Below the pieces are notes generated by a model that did no database searches, was not told the origin of the DNA, and saw only the letters and a program-made list of their open reading frames with translations. A stretch of DNA of 64,000 nt from JADLBR01 sp964651705 (GTDB lineage: Bacteria; Verrucomicrobiota; Verrucomicrobiia; JADLBR01). The DNA is taken from the NCBI GenBank assembly GCA_964651705.1, contig CAZYWZ010000026.1:1-64000 (forward strand), given 5' to 3'. This document shows positions 25,905 to 34,026 of the stretch, in pieces; the first letter of the stretch is position 1; every line of letters starts with the position of its first letter. A program made the position numbers and the translations under genes.

Positions 25905-28097
25905 ATGGTGGGCGTGAAGAAGATCTTGTTTGTTTGCACGGGCAACATCTGCCGGAGCCCGATGGCGGAGGGGCTCTTTCGTTCGATGGCGGAGCCATCG
26001 GCCTTCGAGGTGCGCAGCGCGGGACTGGGCGCGCAGGCCGGATATCCGCCGAGCGAGCACGCCAGGGACGTGATGCGCGAGATGGGCATAGACATCTCCG
26101 GGATCCGCAGCCAGCCGGTGACGCCGGAGCTGGTGCGGGACTCGGATTGGATATTCGTCATGACGCAGGGGCACCTCGACATGCTGTTGATGCTGCACCC
26201 GGCGGCCGCGGAGAGGACCTTCCTGCTGCGGGAATTCGATGAGGATGCCGCGCCCGGTGACCGGGATATCGCCGATCCCATCGGCGGGCCGAGGGATCTG
26301 TATGCCTCGGTCCGGGACACGATGCGCGCGGCGATGCCCAGCGTGATGCAGTTCGTGGCCTCCGGCGTGGTGCCCCCGGCCGTCGCGCGGGCGCGGCATG
26401 GCCTGATCCGGGTGGCGCTGGGTGCGGACCACGGCGGCGTGCGGCTCAAGCGCGCGGTCCGCGATTGGCTCGAGGGCGAGGGTTACAAGGTCGCGGACCT
26501 GGGCACCCATTCGGAGGAGTCCGTCGATTACCCGGATTTTGCGGAGAAGGTGGCGATGGAAGTGGCGTCCCATCAGGCGGAATTCGGCGTGCTGGTCTGC
26601 AAGACGGGCATCGGGATGAGCATGGCGGCCAACAGGGTCCCGGGGATCCGCGCGGCGCTGGTCCGGGATATCGGCGCGGCGAGGATGAGCCGGGAGCACA
26701 ATGACGCCAACGTCCTGTGCCTGGCCGGCGACGATTTCGGGTCGGCCGATGTCCCAGAGCTGATGCGGACCTTTTTGGGCACCGGCTTCGCGGGGGGGCG
26801 CCACCAGCGGAGGATAGGCAAGTTCCCCGGCGCCGCGAGGCGCAATTCGATCGCCCGCCGGGGTTCTCGGCTGGCGGACGTCGACCCGCTCGTCGCCGAT
26901 GCCATCGCCGCGGAGTGGCGTCGCCAGAGCGAGAACATCGAGCTCATCGCCTCGGAAAATTTCACCAGCGCGGCCGTCATGGAGGCCCAGGGCTCCTGCC
27001 TGACGAACAAGTACGCCGAGGGCTATCCGCGGAAACGCTGGTACGGCGGATGCGAGAACGTCGACGTGGTGGAGCAGTTGGCCATCAACCGGGCACGCCA
27101 GTTGTTCGGCGCGGACCACGCCAACGTCCAGCCGCATTCCGGCAGCCAGGCCAACATGGCCGTGTACTTCTCCGTGTTGCAACCTGGCGACCGGATCATG
27201 ACGATGAACCTGGCGCACGGCGGGCACCTGACGCACGGCCACCCGATGAACTTCTCCGGCAAGCTGTACCAGGTCGTCAGCTACGGCGTGAGCCCGGAGA
27301 CCGAAGAGATCGATTACGACGAGCTGGCGCGGCTGGCCGAGCAGCACCGGCCCAAGATGATCACCGCGGGGGCCTCGGCCTATTCGCGCATCATCGATTT
27401 TCCAAGGATGCGGCAGATCGCCGATTCGGTGGGGGCCCTGCTTTTCGTGGACATGGCGCACATCGCGGGACTCGTGGCGGCGGGGGTGCATCCCTCGCCG
27501 GTGCCGCACGCCGATTTCGTGACAACGACGACGCACAAGACACTGCGGGGGCCGCGGGGCGGCCTGATCCTTTGCCGGGAGAAATTTGCCAAGGACATCG
27601 ATTCGCTGATGTTCCCAGGCGTCCAGGGCGGGCCACTCATGCACGTCATTGCCGCCAAGGCCGTCTGTCTCCACGAGGCGCTGCAGCCGGATTTTCGGCA
27701 ATACCAGCAACAGGTGGCCCGGAATGCCAAGGCGCTGTGCGAGGGCATGAAGCGCAACGGGTATCGGATCGTGTCGGGGGCGACCGACAACCACCTGATG
27801 CTGGTGGATCTCCAGCCGCACGGCATCACGGGCAAGGATGCCCAGGAGAGCCTGGATCACGCTGGAATCACGGTGAACAAGAACGCTATCCCATTCGACA
27901 AGCAGAGCCCATTCAAGGCGGGCGGCATCCGCCTCGGCAGCCCCGCGGTCACGACGCGGGGCTTCGCGGAGGAGGAGATGTTCGAGACCGCCGACCTCAT
28001 CCACGAGGCCCTCGAGGGCCGGGACGATCCCAAGGTGCTGGCGGCAGTGCGCGAGAAGGTCCGCACCCTCGTGGCGGCATTCCCGTTGCCGGCGTGA
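25905..28097 (+). CDS. Trifunctional fusion: LMW protein phosphatase - RpiB - serine hydroxymethyltransferase
   Basis: One 730-residue frame carries three complete enzymes. Residues 1-155 are a low-molecular-weight phosphatase with the P-loop VCTGNICRS and the acid DIADPIGGPRD. Ile in CTGNICR, rather than the Thr of arginine phosphatase YwlE, suggests phosphotyrosine preference. Residues of about 168-305 are ribose-5-phosphate isomerase B (VALGADHGG, VCKTGIGMSMAANR with catalytic Cys). Residues of about 320-730 are serine hydroxymethyltransferase GlyA (NIELIASENF, PHSGSQAN, TTTTHKTLRGPRGG with the PLP lysine). In Bacillus the separate genes ywlE, rpiB (ywlF) and glyA occur in this order, so the fusion preserves an operon. 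ATG 25905 is preferred to TTG 25878. All visible active-site residues are intact. Confidence 0.93.
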   Translation: MVGVKKILFVCTGNICRSPMAEGLFRSMAEPSAFEVRSAGLGAQAGYPPSEHARDVMREMGIDISGIRSQPVTPELVRDSDWIFVMTQGHLDMLLMLHPAAAERTFLLREFDEDAAPGDRDIADPIGGPRDLYASVRDTMRAAMPSVMQFVASGVVPPAVARARHGLIRVALGADHGGVRLKRAVRDWLEGEGYKVADLGTHSEESVDYPDFAEKVAMEVASHQAEFGVLVCKTGIGMSMAANRVPGIRAALVRDIGAARMSREHNDANVLCLAGDDFGSADVPELMRTFLGTGFAGGRHQRRIGKFPGAARRNSIARRGSRLADVDPLVADAIAAEWRRQSENIELIASENFTSAAVMEAQGSCLTNKYAEGYPRKRWYGGCENVDVVEQLAINRARQLFGADHANVQPHSGSQANMAVYFSVLQPGDRIMTMNLAHGGHLTHGHPMNFSGKLYQVVSYGVSPETEEIDYDELARLAEQHRPKMITAGASAYSRIIDFPRMRQIADSVGALLFVDMAHIAGLVAAGVHPSPVPHADFVTTTTHKTLRGPRGGLILCREKFAKDIDSLMFPGVQGGPLMHVIAAKAVCLHEALQPDFRQYQQQVARNAKALCEGMKRNGYRIVSGATDNHLMLVDLQPHGITGKDAQESLDHAGITVNKNAIPFDKQSPFKAGGIRLGSPAVTTRGFAEEEMFETADLIHEALEGRDDPKVLAAVREKVRTLVAAFPLPA

Positions 28098-28426
28098 GGC
28101 GTTGTGCCCTTACTCCAAGTGAGGGTCTGCCTCCGCGCCGACATCTGGAATTTTCGATCGAGCAACGCCGCCGGCGCGGGGACGCGCCGCATTCTTCATG
28201 TGGAAACTGCATCCCCTCTGCCGCCTGGCACAGGCGGCCTACAAAATTTGTAGGGCGTCTCTGTGGGACGCCACCGGGGGGAAGTTTCAGTGCAGATTCC
28301 ATGCCCCGCGCGGCGTGGCACCACCGGGCAGAATATGTAGGGCGCGAAATCCCTTTCGCGCCACGGCCAACCGGCAGGGCCGTCGTGGCGCGGATGGGAA
28401 TCCGCGCCCTACAGGCCGGTCCCGCG
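28098..28426. repeat. Intergenic array of REP-like palindromic repeats
   Basis: A 330-bp gene-free stretch between glyA and the convergent porin. It contains a unit starting CTGCCGCCTGGCACAGGCGG and ending TACAAAATTTGTAGGGCG (28218-28257), repeated with one mismatch at 51879-51918. It also holds GGCGCGAAA-TCCC-TTTCGCGCC (near 28340) and GGCGCGGAT-GGGA-ATCCGCGCC (near 28387). Each forms a hairpin. No ORF with coding character is seen. Confidence 0.75.
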
Positions 28427-28459
28427 AGGAATCTGTCGGACAAAGTCCGACAGATTCCT
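28427..28459 (-). terminator. Perfect 15-bp hairpin at the porin stop codon
   Basis: AGGAATCTGTCGGAC, a three-base loop AAA, and its exact complement. The hairpin abuts the TAG of the porin gene and faces glyA, so it could end transcription from either side. No T-run follows on either strand, so a role as a factor-independent terminator is not certain. Confidence 0.6.
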
Positions 28460-29873
28460 AGAATTTGAACACGGAATCGATCTGGATGCGGAGGAGGTCC
28501 TCGCCCTCGATCCCGCGGGTGTTGTTGCCGCTGTTTGGGCGGTGGCTGATCTTCTCGGTGACGAAACCGGCGAAGCCCAGCTGCCACCACTCGCGCATGT
28601 TGTAATATAGCTTCACGACATGGCCGCGGCGGTCGGTGCCGCCGTAGCCCCAGTCGGAGTCGGTGATGGCGTCCCACGTGGCATCGGCCTCGAGGTGCTT
28701 GTATTGGTAGGCGAGTTGCCATTCGCCGGTCTTCTTGGCCTTGCCGAACATGACCTGGCCGGTGTAACCCTCGGTCTGGTCGGGGCTCGGGATCGGATCG
28801 CCGCTCTCATGGAATCGGTCGTCCTCGAAACGGCCACCCATGTTCTTCATGTATTCTCCGGCAAAAGTGAAGACGCAGGGGGTGCCGAGGAAGGGTTGGT
28901 CCGAGAGGGTCCAGGCGAGTTCGCCCCGGACGTATGCCACCGTGAAATCGTCGACGTAGGTCCTGCCGTCCTGATCTGGGTTGTAGTCGGCGAGGTTTCC
29001 GCGGTTGGGTGAACCGCTGGCGGCGGGAAGCCCGGAACCGGCGATCCCCATGTCGTCTAGGTTCTGCGTGAAATAGGCGCCGGCGACGGCCGTGAGCTTC
29101 ACCCGTTCGAGGTTCGCCTCGACTCCCGCCTGGAACTCGTAAAGGAAGGGATCGGCCGTGCTGCCGCCAACCTCGTCCAGGGGGGCTTGCAAGAAATTCC
29201 CGAAGATCCGCCACTCCTCCTTGGGGCCAAGCTTGAAGCTGATCTGTTCGGCGAGGCCCTCCGTGGTCACGTCGAAATCGTATTCCATCGGCGAGGCGAA
29301 ATACGGCTGCCAGATCGGGTTGTTCATCTTGCCGACCGCCAGCGTGAACCACTTGGCCCAAGGGGGCGTCAGCTCCGCGTAGAACAGGTCGAAGTAGACT
29401 TCTTTCTTGGTGAAGGTGTCCTGCAGGGTCTGGTTGGTGGAGATGGGGTCCCGGTCCGGGCTGGTCGTGAGACGGACGCCGACCTTGCCCCAGTCCTGGA
29501 ACGAGACGGTGCTGCCGATGCGGGCCCGGGTCCGGAAACGCAGGCGGTCATCGGTCGGCGGCAGATAGCGCCAATCGTCCGATGGGACGTCGGGCGTAGT
29601 TTCGACGCCGAAATACTCCGCGCGCATCCGAAGGTCCCCGTACCATTCGAGGGACTTGACGTAGGAAGGGAGCCTGAGCTTGTTGTGTGCCTCGACCGCC
29701 TTGGCGGTCTCCTGTTCCGCCTGCGCCTGCACCTGCTCGGCCTCCGTCTCGGTGATGACGCCCTTGCGGACGAGGAGGTCCAATATCGCGCTGCCGCTCT
29801 GGGCGTGAGATAATGCGTGCCACTGGATCAGGAGCAGGGTCAGGGCGATGGGATACAGCTTGTGCGTCATCAT
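28458..29873 (-). CDS. Outer-membrane porin (Porin_5-like)
   Basis: A 471-residue outer-membrane beta-barrel. After a signal peptide (MMTHKLYPIALTLLLIQWHALSHAQ) comes a short helical/coiled-coil segment typical of this family (ILDLLVRKGVITETEAEQVQ). A long series of alternating hydrophobic strands rich in Tyr/Trp/Phe follows, and the protein ends in a C-terminal Phe (VFKF), the barrel-assembly signal. Solute specificity is unknown. The double ATG at 29873/29870 has GGAG upstream; the longer frame to 30062 is not credible. A Pho-box-like direct repeat lies about 155 bp upstream, suggesting possible control by the PhoBR pair in this window. Confidence 0.87.
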   Translation of the reverse strand: MMTHKLYPIALTLLLIQWHALSHAQSGSAILDLLVRKGVITETEAEQVQAQAEQETAKAVEAHNKLRLPSYVKSLEWYGDLRMRAEYFGVETTPDVPSDDWRYLPPTDDRLRFRTRARIGSTVSFQDWGKVGVRLTTSPDRDPISTNQTLQDTFTKKEVYFDLFYAELTPPWAKWFTLAVGKMNNPIWQPYFASPMEYDFDVTTEGLAEQISFKLGPKEEWRIFGNFLQAPLDEVGGSTADPFLYEFQAGVEANLERVKLTAVAGAYFTQNLDDMGIAGSGLPAASGSPNRGNLADYNPDQDGRTYVDDFTVAYVRGELAWTLSDQPFLGTPCVFTFAGEYMKNMGGRFEDDRFHESGDPIPSPDQTEGYTGQVMFGKAKKTGEWQLAYQYKHLEADATWDAITDSDWGYGGTDRRGHVVKLYYNMREWWQLGFAGFVTEKISHRPNSGNNTRGIEGEDLLRIQIDSVFKF

Positions 29874-30028
29874 GGCTTGGTCGGTCTCCGTTTCCTTGGT
29901 TCGGCGCCCGCCGATTCCAGCCCGAGAAGTTCGGCGCGAGATGGCATTCTCGCGTCGCGGGCGTGGCAGAATGACGGCGCCAATATGGCGAACGTGGCGC
30001 GCCCGAGTGACGTTGCGGCGTCTAGAAT

Positions 30029-30046
30029 GTGACAAAATTGTTACAA
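30029..30046 (-). promoter_or_regulatory. Possible Pho box upstream of the porin
   Basis: On the minus strand the sequence reads TTGTAAC-AATT-TTGTCAC, two 7-mers with an 11-bp period and an AT-rich spacer. This is the layout of a PhoB site (consensus repeat CTGTCAT; 4 and 5 of 7 matches). It lies in the 303-bp porin-MoeB gap, which otherwise holds repeats. The local -10 is not convincing. Confidence 0.35.
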
Positions 30047-30099
30047 TGCGGGATCTGGCCAATGCCCCCTGCGGCGGGGCTCAGCGAGGGGGAAATGTA

Positions 30100-30121
30100 G
30101 CCCATCTGGTGACAGATGGGC
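30100..30121. repeat. 9-bp stem-loop in porin-MoeB intergenic region
   Basis: GCCCATCTG-GTGA-CAGATGGGC. It is followed by a second small palindrome, CGGTCTGCCGACCG (near 30140). Together these fill most of the gap between the porin promoter region and the MoeB stop. They look like REP elements or the terminator of the MoeB gene. Confidence 0.5.
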
Positions 30122-30176
30122 GACGCGTGGGAAGATCCTCGGTCTGCCGACCGTGGCTACGTCTGGAATGTTCGAG

Positions 30177-30929
30177 TCAACCGCAGACAGTGCAAGCGGG
30201 GTCGGGGCGGATGGCGAGGCGGCGAAAGCGCATGGTGCGGAGGTCCATGGCGAGCAGGGTCCCGGCCAGGGGTTCGCCGATGCCCGTGAGGATTTTGACG
30301 GCCTCGACGGCCGCCATGGCCCCGATGGTGCCGGAGACCGCCCCGATGACCGGGAACTGGCGGCGCCAGTGGGCGGGTTCTTCGGGATAGAGGCAGGCGA
30401 GGCAGGCCGTTCGGCCTGGGAGGAAAGTCGTGAGATGCGCCTCCCACTCGTACATGGCACACTCGACCATGGGTATCCCTCGGCGAACGGTCTCCCGGTT
30501 CATCGCGAAGCGCTCGGGGAATAGCGGCGCGGCATCGATGACGATGTCCGACCCCTCCAGCAGGCGGGCGGCAGTCTCGTCAGAGACGTTTTCGGGGATG
30601 CCCGCGATCTCGACGTCCGGGTTCAATTCGCGGAGGCGCCGGACGGCGGACTCGATGCGCGGCTTGCCGAGCCAATCGTGCGTCATGAGGATCTGGCGGT
30701 TGAGGTCGGAGGGCCGGAGGTTCCCGCCGTGGGCCAGGATCAGGCGCCCGACCCCGGCGGCGGCGAGGTAGTACGCGGCGGCGCCGCCGACCCCTCCGAC
30801 CCGCGAGACGAAGGCGGTCGCGGCCTTCAGTTTTCTCTGGCCGGCCTCGCCAAACCCCTCGACCCACATCTGCCATTCGTAGCGAGAGCGCTCGTCATCG
30901 GTCAGGTCGGGAGGTGGGGGAGTATCCAT
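30177..30929 (-). CDS. MoeB/ThiF/HesA-family adenylyltransferase
   Basis: A 250-residue E1-like enzyme that adenylates the C-terminal Gly of a small ubiquitin-fold sulfur carrier (MoaD or ThiS type). Visible motifs are the nucleotide-binding glycine turn in SRVGGVGGAAAYYLAAAGVG, the DLNRQIL segment with its conserved Arg, DIVIDAAP, and a structural zinc pair, CLAC and CTVC (the latter at the very end). No moaD/thiS or sulfurtransferase gene is adjacent, so the partner is not known; thiD is 20 kb away. The small VapBC relic ends 7 bp upstream of the start. Confidence 0.9.
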   Translation of the reverse strand: MDTPPPPDLTDDERSRYEWQMWVEGFGEAGQRKLKAATAFVSRVGGVGGAAAYYLAAAGVGRLILAHGGNLRPSDLNRQILMTHDWLGKPRIESAVRRLRELNPDVEIAGIPENVSDETAARLLEGSDIVIDAAPLFPERFAMNRETVRRGIPMVECAMYEWEAHLTTFLPGRTACLACLYPEEPAHWRRQFPVIGAVSGTIGAMAAVEAVKILTGIGEPLAGTLLAMDLRTMRFRRLAIRPDPACTVCG

Positions 30930-30935
30930 GACCGA

Positions 30936-31088
30936 TCAATACCCGACCGCCCGGAGGTTTGGACCGCCCGCAAATTCCCGCGCGTTGCGGGAGACCAATG
31001 GCGTGTCGGTGGCGAGGGCCCCCGCATCCGCGTTCTCTTCCGCATATCGATAGGCGTCCAGATCCACGGAGATCATCCTGGTGGCCAT
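30936..31088 (-). pseudogene. VapB-VapC deletion relic
   Basis: A 50-residue remnant. Its first 13 residues, MATRMISVDLDAY, look like the N-terminus of a VapB antitoxin, while the rest, ALATDTPLVSRNAREFAGG and following residues, matches the C-terminal end of a PIN-domain VapC toxin (x-LVTRN-x-x-x-F). The middle of both genes is absent, as if an internal deletion fused the antitoxin start to the toxin end. The PIN catalytic acids would be gone, so no toxin activity is expected. The reading is based on motif memory. Confidence 0.55.
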
Positions 31089-31199
31089 GCGTGCAGCATG
31101 CACGCCACTGCCGCCGATCCAAATCGAATCGCATAGGTTGTCAGGGCTAAGCAACCGCATCATTCCGGGGCAAACTTCGGATCAATCAGTGGGCCAATG

Positions 31200-31435
31200 T
31201 GGACTGCGGCGTGGCAGCGCCGCTTTGGATGGGCGCGTCGGGCCCTGTTGGCCCGTATCGATCACAAACTTGGTGATCGATCCGCCCGAAGGGCCGACAA
31301 CCCCGACATTTGGTGTCGGCACTCCGTGCGGATTTTTCACTCTGCGCGTGAACAATCCGGGTTGCAGAGTCTGGCGACGGGAACGCGCTGGGCCGTTCGG
31401 GGCAATCCAAAGCGGCGCTGCCACGCCGCAGTCCA
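31200..31435. repeat. 236-bp element bounded by perfect 31-bp inverted repeats
   Basis: The left arm (31200-31230) begins TGGACTGCGGCGTGGCAGCG and continues into CGCTTTGGAT; the right arm (31405-31435) is its exact reverse complement. Inside are ATCGATCAC-N7-GTGATCGAT (near 31256) and CCGACA-N5-TGTCGG (near 31307). The arms contain the AATCCAAAGCGGCGCT repeat found elsewhere. The wider 474-bp gap 31089-31562 has no gene. It could be a MITE or a composite of two oppositely oriented REP units. Confidence 0.7.
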
Positions 31436-31562
31436 TACTGGGGCCGCCTCCTCGCCCGCCACGCGAGCGGGCAGGCTCTCGGTGCCTGCCCCCGAATTCG
31501 CGAGTGCCGCAACTGCAGAGAATTATCTGCGGTATCCGCGATCCGCGGTTTGAAGTTTAAGG

Positions 31563-31907
31563 TCAGTGATTGGCGCCGATCTCGGCGGAGACCTCGCCGG
31601 TTCCCGGGACGGAGAACTTTCGGACGCGGACCCGGAGGTTCTGGATGGGGAAGCGTCCGCGGATGGTGTCCGCGACGTCGCGGGCGACGGTCTCGATCAA
31701 GTGCCTCGGGCGCGACTGCGCCACCTCGCGGGCGACTTGGCCGACGGCAAAGTAATCCACCGTGGACGCGATGTCGTCCGCTTCGCCGACGGCGACGTCG
31801 AATTTGATGTCCAGCAGGAGTCTCTGGGCCTCGGCGCGCTCGGCGTCGGGCACACCCACGTGACATCGGGTCTCCAGGTCGCGGATGCGGATGCGGGCCA
31901 AGGGCAT
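31563..31907 (-). CDS. folB: Dihydroneopterin aldolase
   Basis: A 114-residue folate-biosynthesis enzyme that cleaves dihydroneopterin to hydroxymethyl-dihydropterin and glycolaldehyde. It opens with RIRIRDLETRCHVGVPDAER, the family start with the conserved Glu, then QRLLLDIKFDV, DDIASTVDYFAVGQVAREVA (conserved Tyr) and HLIETVARDVAD. Length is typical (about 120). ATG 31907 gives the canonical N-terminus, while the frame runs 61 codons further into non-coding sequence. No other folate gene is adjacent. Confidence 0.88.
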   Translation of the reverse strand: MPLARIRIRDLETRCHVGVPDAERAEAQRLLLDIKFDVAVGEADDIASTVDYFAVGQVAREVAQSRPRHLIETVARDVADTIRGRFPIQNLRVRVRKFSVPGTGEVSAEIGANH

Positions 31908-32117
31908 CCCAGGACCATCCGGGATCTGAGAAGAAAAGTCAAAGGCGGATACTTTGATCGGGGGGAGGGTCCCGGCGTCCATCACCCGTCCGGGCCGCCT
32001 TGCAGGGCGCAAGTCGGACTTGCGCAGTCCGAAGGTTCGCGTCCCGCACGCAGACACCAGCCGGGTGTCCATAGGCACCTTCGGAGACAATCGGCCAGCG
32101 ATACCGCAATCGGGTAA

Positions 32118-33977
32118 TTGAACGATCGGCGTGGCGCCAGCAAGTTGCCTGCATTGAAGGTGGGAACGATCATCGCCGTGGTGGTCTCGGGGGCGGGGTT
32201 AGCGCCGCTCGCGAGGGGCGGGGATTACTACGTGGCGACCAATGGCAGCGACAGCGCGGAGGGGACCTATGATGGGCCTTTCCTGAGCCTCGGGAAGGCG
32301 GCTGGAGTGGCGCTGCAGCCCGGCGATACGGTGTGGGTGCGCGGCGGCGTGTACCAACCGACGCAGAGCGTCGTGATCACGAAGTCGGGCCATGTCGGGG
32401 CGCCCATATCATTTCGCGCGTACCCCGGCGAGGCGCCGGTGGTCGACGGGCAGAACAAGTATCCGGGAAAGGTCGAGTCGATCCGCTACTACCGGGCGGA
32501 TCCCCCGGCGCCGGACGTCACGTGCAATGGCGTTACGTACACCAACGGGCAGCGCTTCAAGTACGGGTGGAGTCCCCTCTTCAACGTGAAGGCCAGCCAC
32601 ATCGTGATAGACGGCATCGGGATCAAGCGGTCGCTTGGCCGGGCCATCGCGGCGGTCGATGGGGGAACCAACCTCGTCGTCCGCAATTGCACCATCTGCA
32701 GCAACCTGAACGAGGCGGTGGTCTACAAGGGGGTGTCGGGCTTTGCGATCGAGGGCTGCACGATGTGGGAGAATGCCCGCTTTGCGCCGTTCCCCCGGGA
32801 TCGCTCGATCCTGGGGCACCCCCTGGTCGTGAAACTGCAGGACTGCCAGGACGGTGTCGTCAGCGGGTGCGATCTCTTCCACAACTGGGGCGAATGCGTC
32901 GGCCTCTGGTGTGGCACCAGCAATGCCGTGGTCGAGGATTGCACCATCTGGGACAATTACGCGGTCGAGGTCTACATTGACAAGGGACGCGATTGCACCG
33001 TGCGGCGCAACGCGATCTACCATACGGGCAACAGCAACTACTTTCGCAATGGACTTCCCTGCGTCGGGGTGCTGATCGGTGACGAGGGCGAAATCCCCGG
33101 CGATTCCTCGGGCTTCGGGCGAAAGATCCTGAACAACCTCTTCATCGGGAACGGCCATCATGTCGGGTACTGGTGGAGTGCCGACAACGGCAGGTTGGAC
33201 AGCCGCCTGAGGGACGAGGTCATCGCAAACAACACGTTCGTCGGCGCGCCCACGAAGGTGATCTCGATCGCCAATCCGCCCGGCACCAACCGGCACGAGA
33301 ACGTGCGTTTCTCGAACAACGTGTTCTTTCAGGCGAACGGCAATTACTGCACCCTGCCGACGACGTCGGGGCACGTGCTCCTGTTCTCGAACAATTGCTT
33401 TTCGGCCTCGGCGCCATCCGCCGCGATGGCTGCGGGCGCGGTGGTGGGCGATCCGAAATTCGTCGGCGGTGGCCAGTTTAGTCCTGAGAGCTATCGGCTG
33501 GCTCGCGGTTCGCCCTGCGTTGGGCGCGGCGTGGTCGTCGGAGGGATGGTCGCGGACTATTTCCGGAGGATCCGGCACAGCCCGCCGGACATCGGATTCC
33601 ACGAGTTGGACGGGGGAGTGAGCTTCGAGGAATGGGCATCAGATCATGGGGTCGGCGGTGGTGCCGGCGGTGACCACGACAGGGATTCGGTCGCGAACCT
33701 CTTGGAGTTTGCGATCCGCGGTATGAGCGGCACCGCGCCGGACGCGCACCTCTTGCCCAAGGCGGTCGCCGCCGGAGGCGTCGTCCGGCTTGTCATCCAG
33801 AAGAATCTGGAGGCGTCGCTCGCCGCCGCCTATGCCGTCGAGACCAGCGCGGACCTGGTGCACTGGACGTCACTCGGGCTCACCATCGAGCGGGATGACG
33901 CCGATCAGATGGTGGTCTCGGTGCCCTGCGGCGCGCCCGCGCGATTCCTGCGTTTGAGGGTTTCGCTGAAACACTGA
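32118..33977 (+). CDS. Secreted parallel beta-helix protein
   Basis: A 619-residue exported protein. The N-terminal hydrophobic segment GTIIAVVVSGAGLAPLARGG is a signal peptide, and mature sequence starts YYVATNGSDSAEGTYDGPFL, the usual opening of polysaccharide-lyase-like right-handed beta-helices. Repeated short coils follow (CTICSNLNEAVVYKGVSGFA, CTIWDNYAVEVYIDKG). The last ~110 residues hold an acidic DHDRDSVANLLEFAIRG calcium-type motif and a small beta domain seen at the end of many Verrucomicrobial secreted proteins. TTG 32118 is the frame start, and TTG 32154 is an equally possible start with a shorter signal peptide. Lyase activity is not demonstrable by eye. Confidence 0.8.
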   Translation: MNDRRGASKLPALKVGTIIAVVVSGAGLAPLARGGDYYVATNGSDSAEGTYDGPFLSLGKAAGVALQPGDTVWVRGGVYQPTQSVVITKSGHVGAPISFRAYPGEAPVVDGQNKYPGKVESIRYYRADPPAPDVTCNGVTYTNGQRFKYGWSPLFNVKASHIVIDGIGIKRSLGRAIAAVDGGTNLVVRNCTICSNLNEAVVYKGVSGFAIEGCTMWENARFAPFPRDRSILGHPLVVKLQDCQDGVVSGCDLFHNWGECVGLWCGTSNAVVEDCTIWDNYAVEVYIDKGRDCTVRRNAIYHTGNSNYFRNGLPCVGVLIGDEGEIPGDSSGFGRKILNNLFIGNGHHVGYWWSADNGRLDSRLRDEVIANNTFVGAPTKVISIANPPGTNRHENVRFSNNVFFQANGNYCTLPTTSGHVLLFSNNCFSASAPSAAMAAGAVVGDPKFVGGGQFSPESYRLARGSPCVGRGVVVGGMVADYFRRIRHSPPDIGFHELDGGVSFEEWASDHGVGGGAGGDHDRDSVANLLEFAIRGMSGTAPDAHLLPKAVAAGGVVRLVIQKNLEASLAAAYAVETSADLVHWTSLGLTIERDDADQMVVSVPCGAPARFLRLRVSLKH

Positions 33978-34026
33978 TTTGGGATGGGTTGGCGCTCCGC
34001 TGCCGAAAATGATTCCGGGCCCGTAA

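Noticed and set aside
25893..28004. 703-codon minus-strand open frame
   Set aside because: Exact antisense shadow of the LMW phosphatase-RpiB-GlyA fusion, His/Arg-rich, with no domain.
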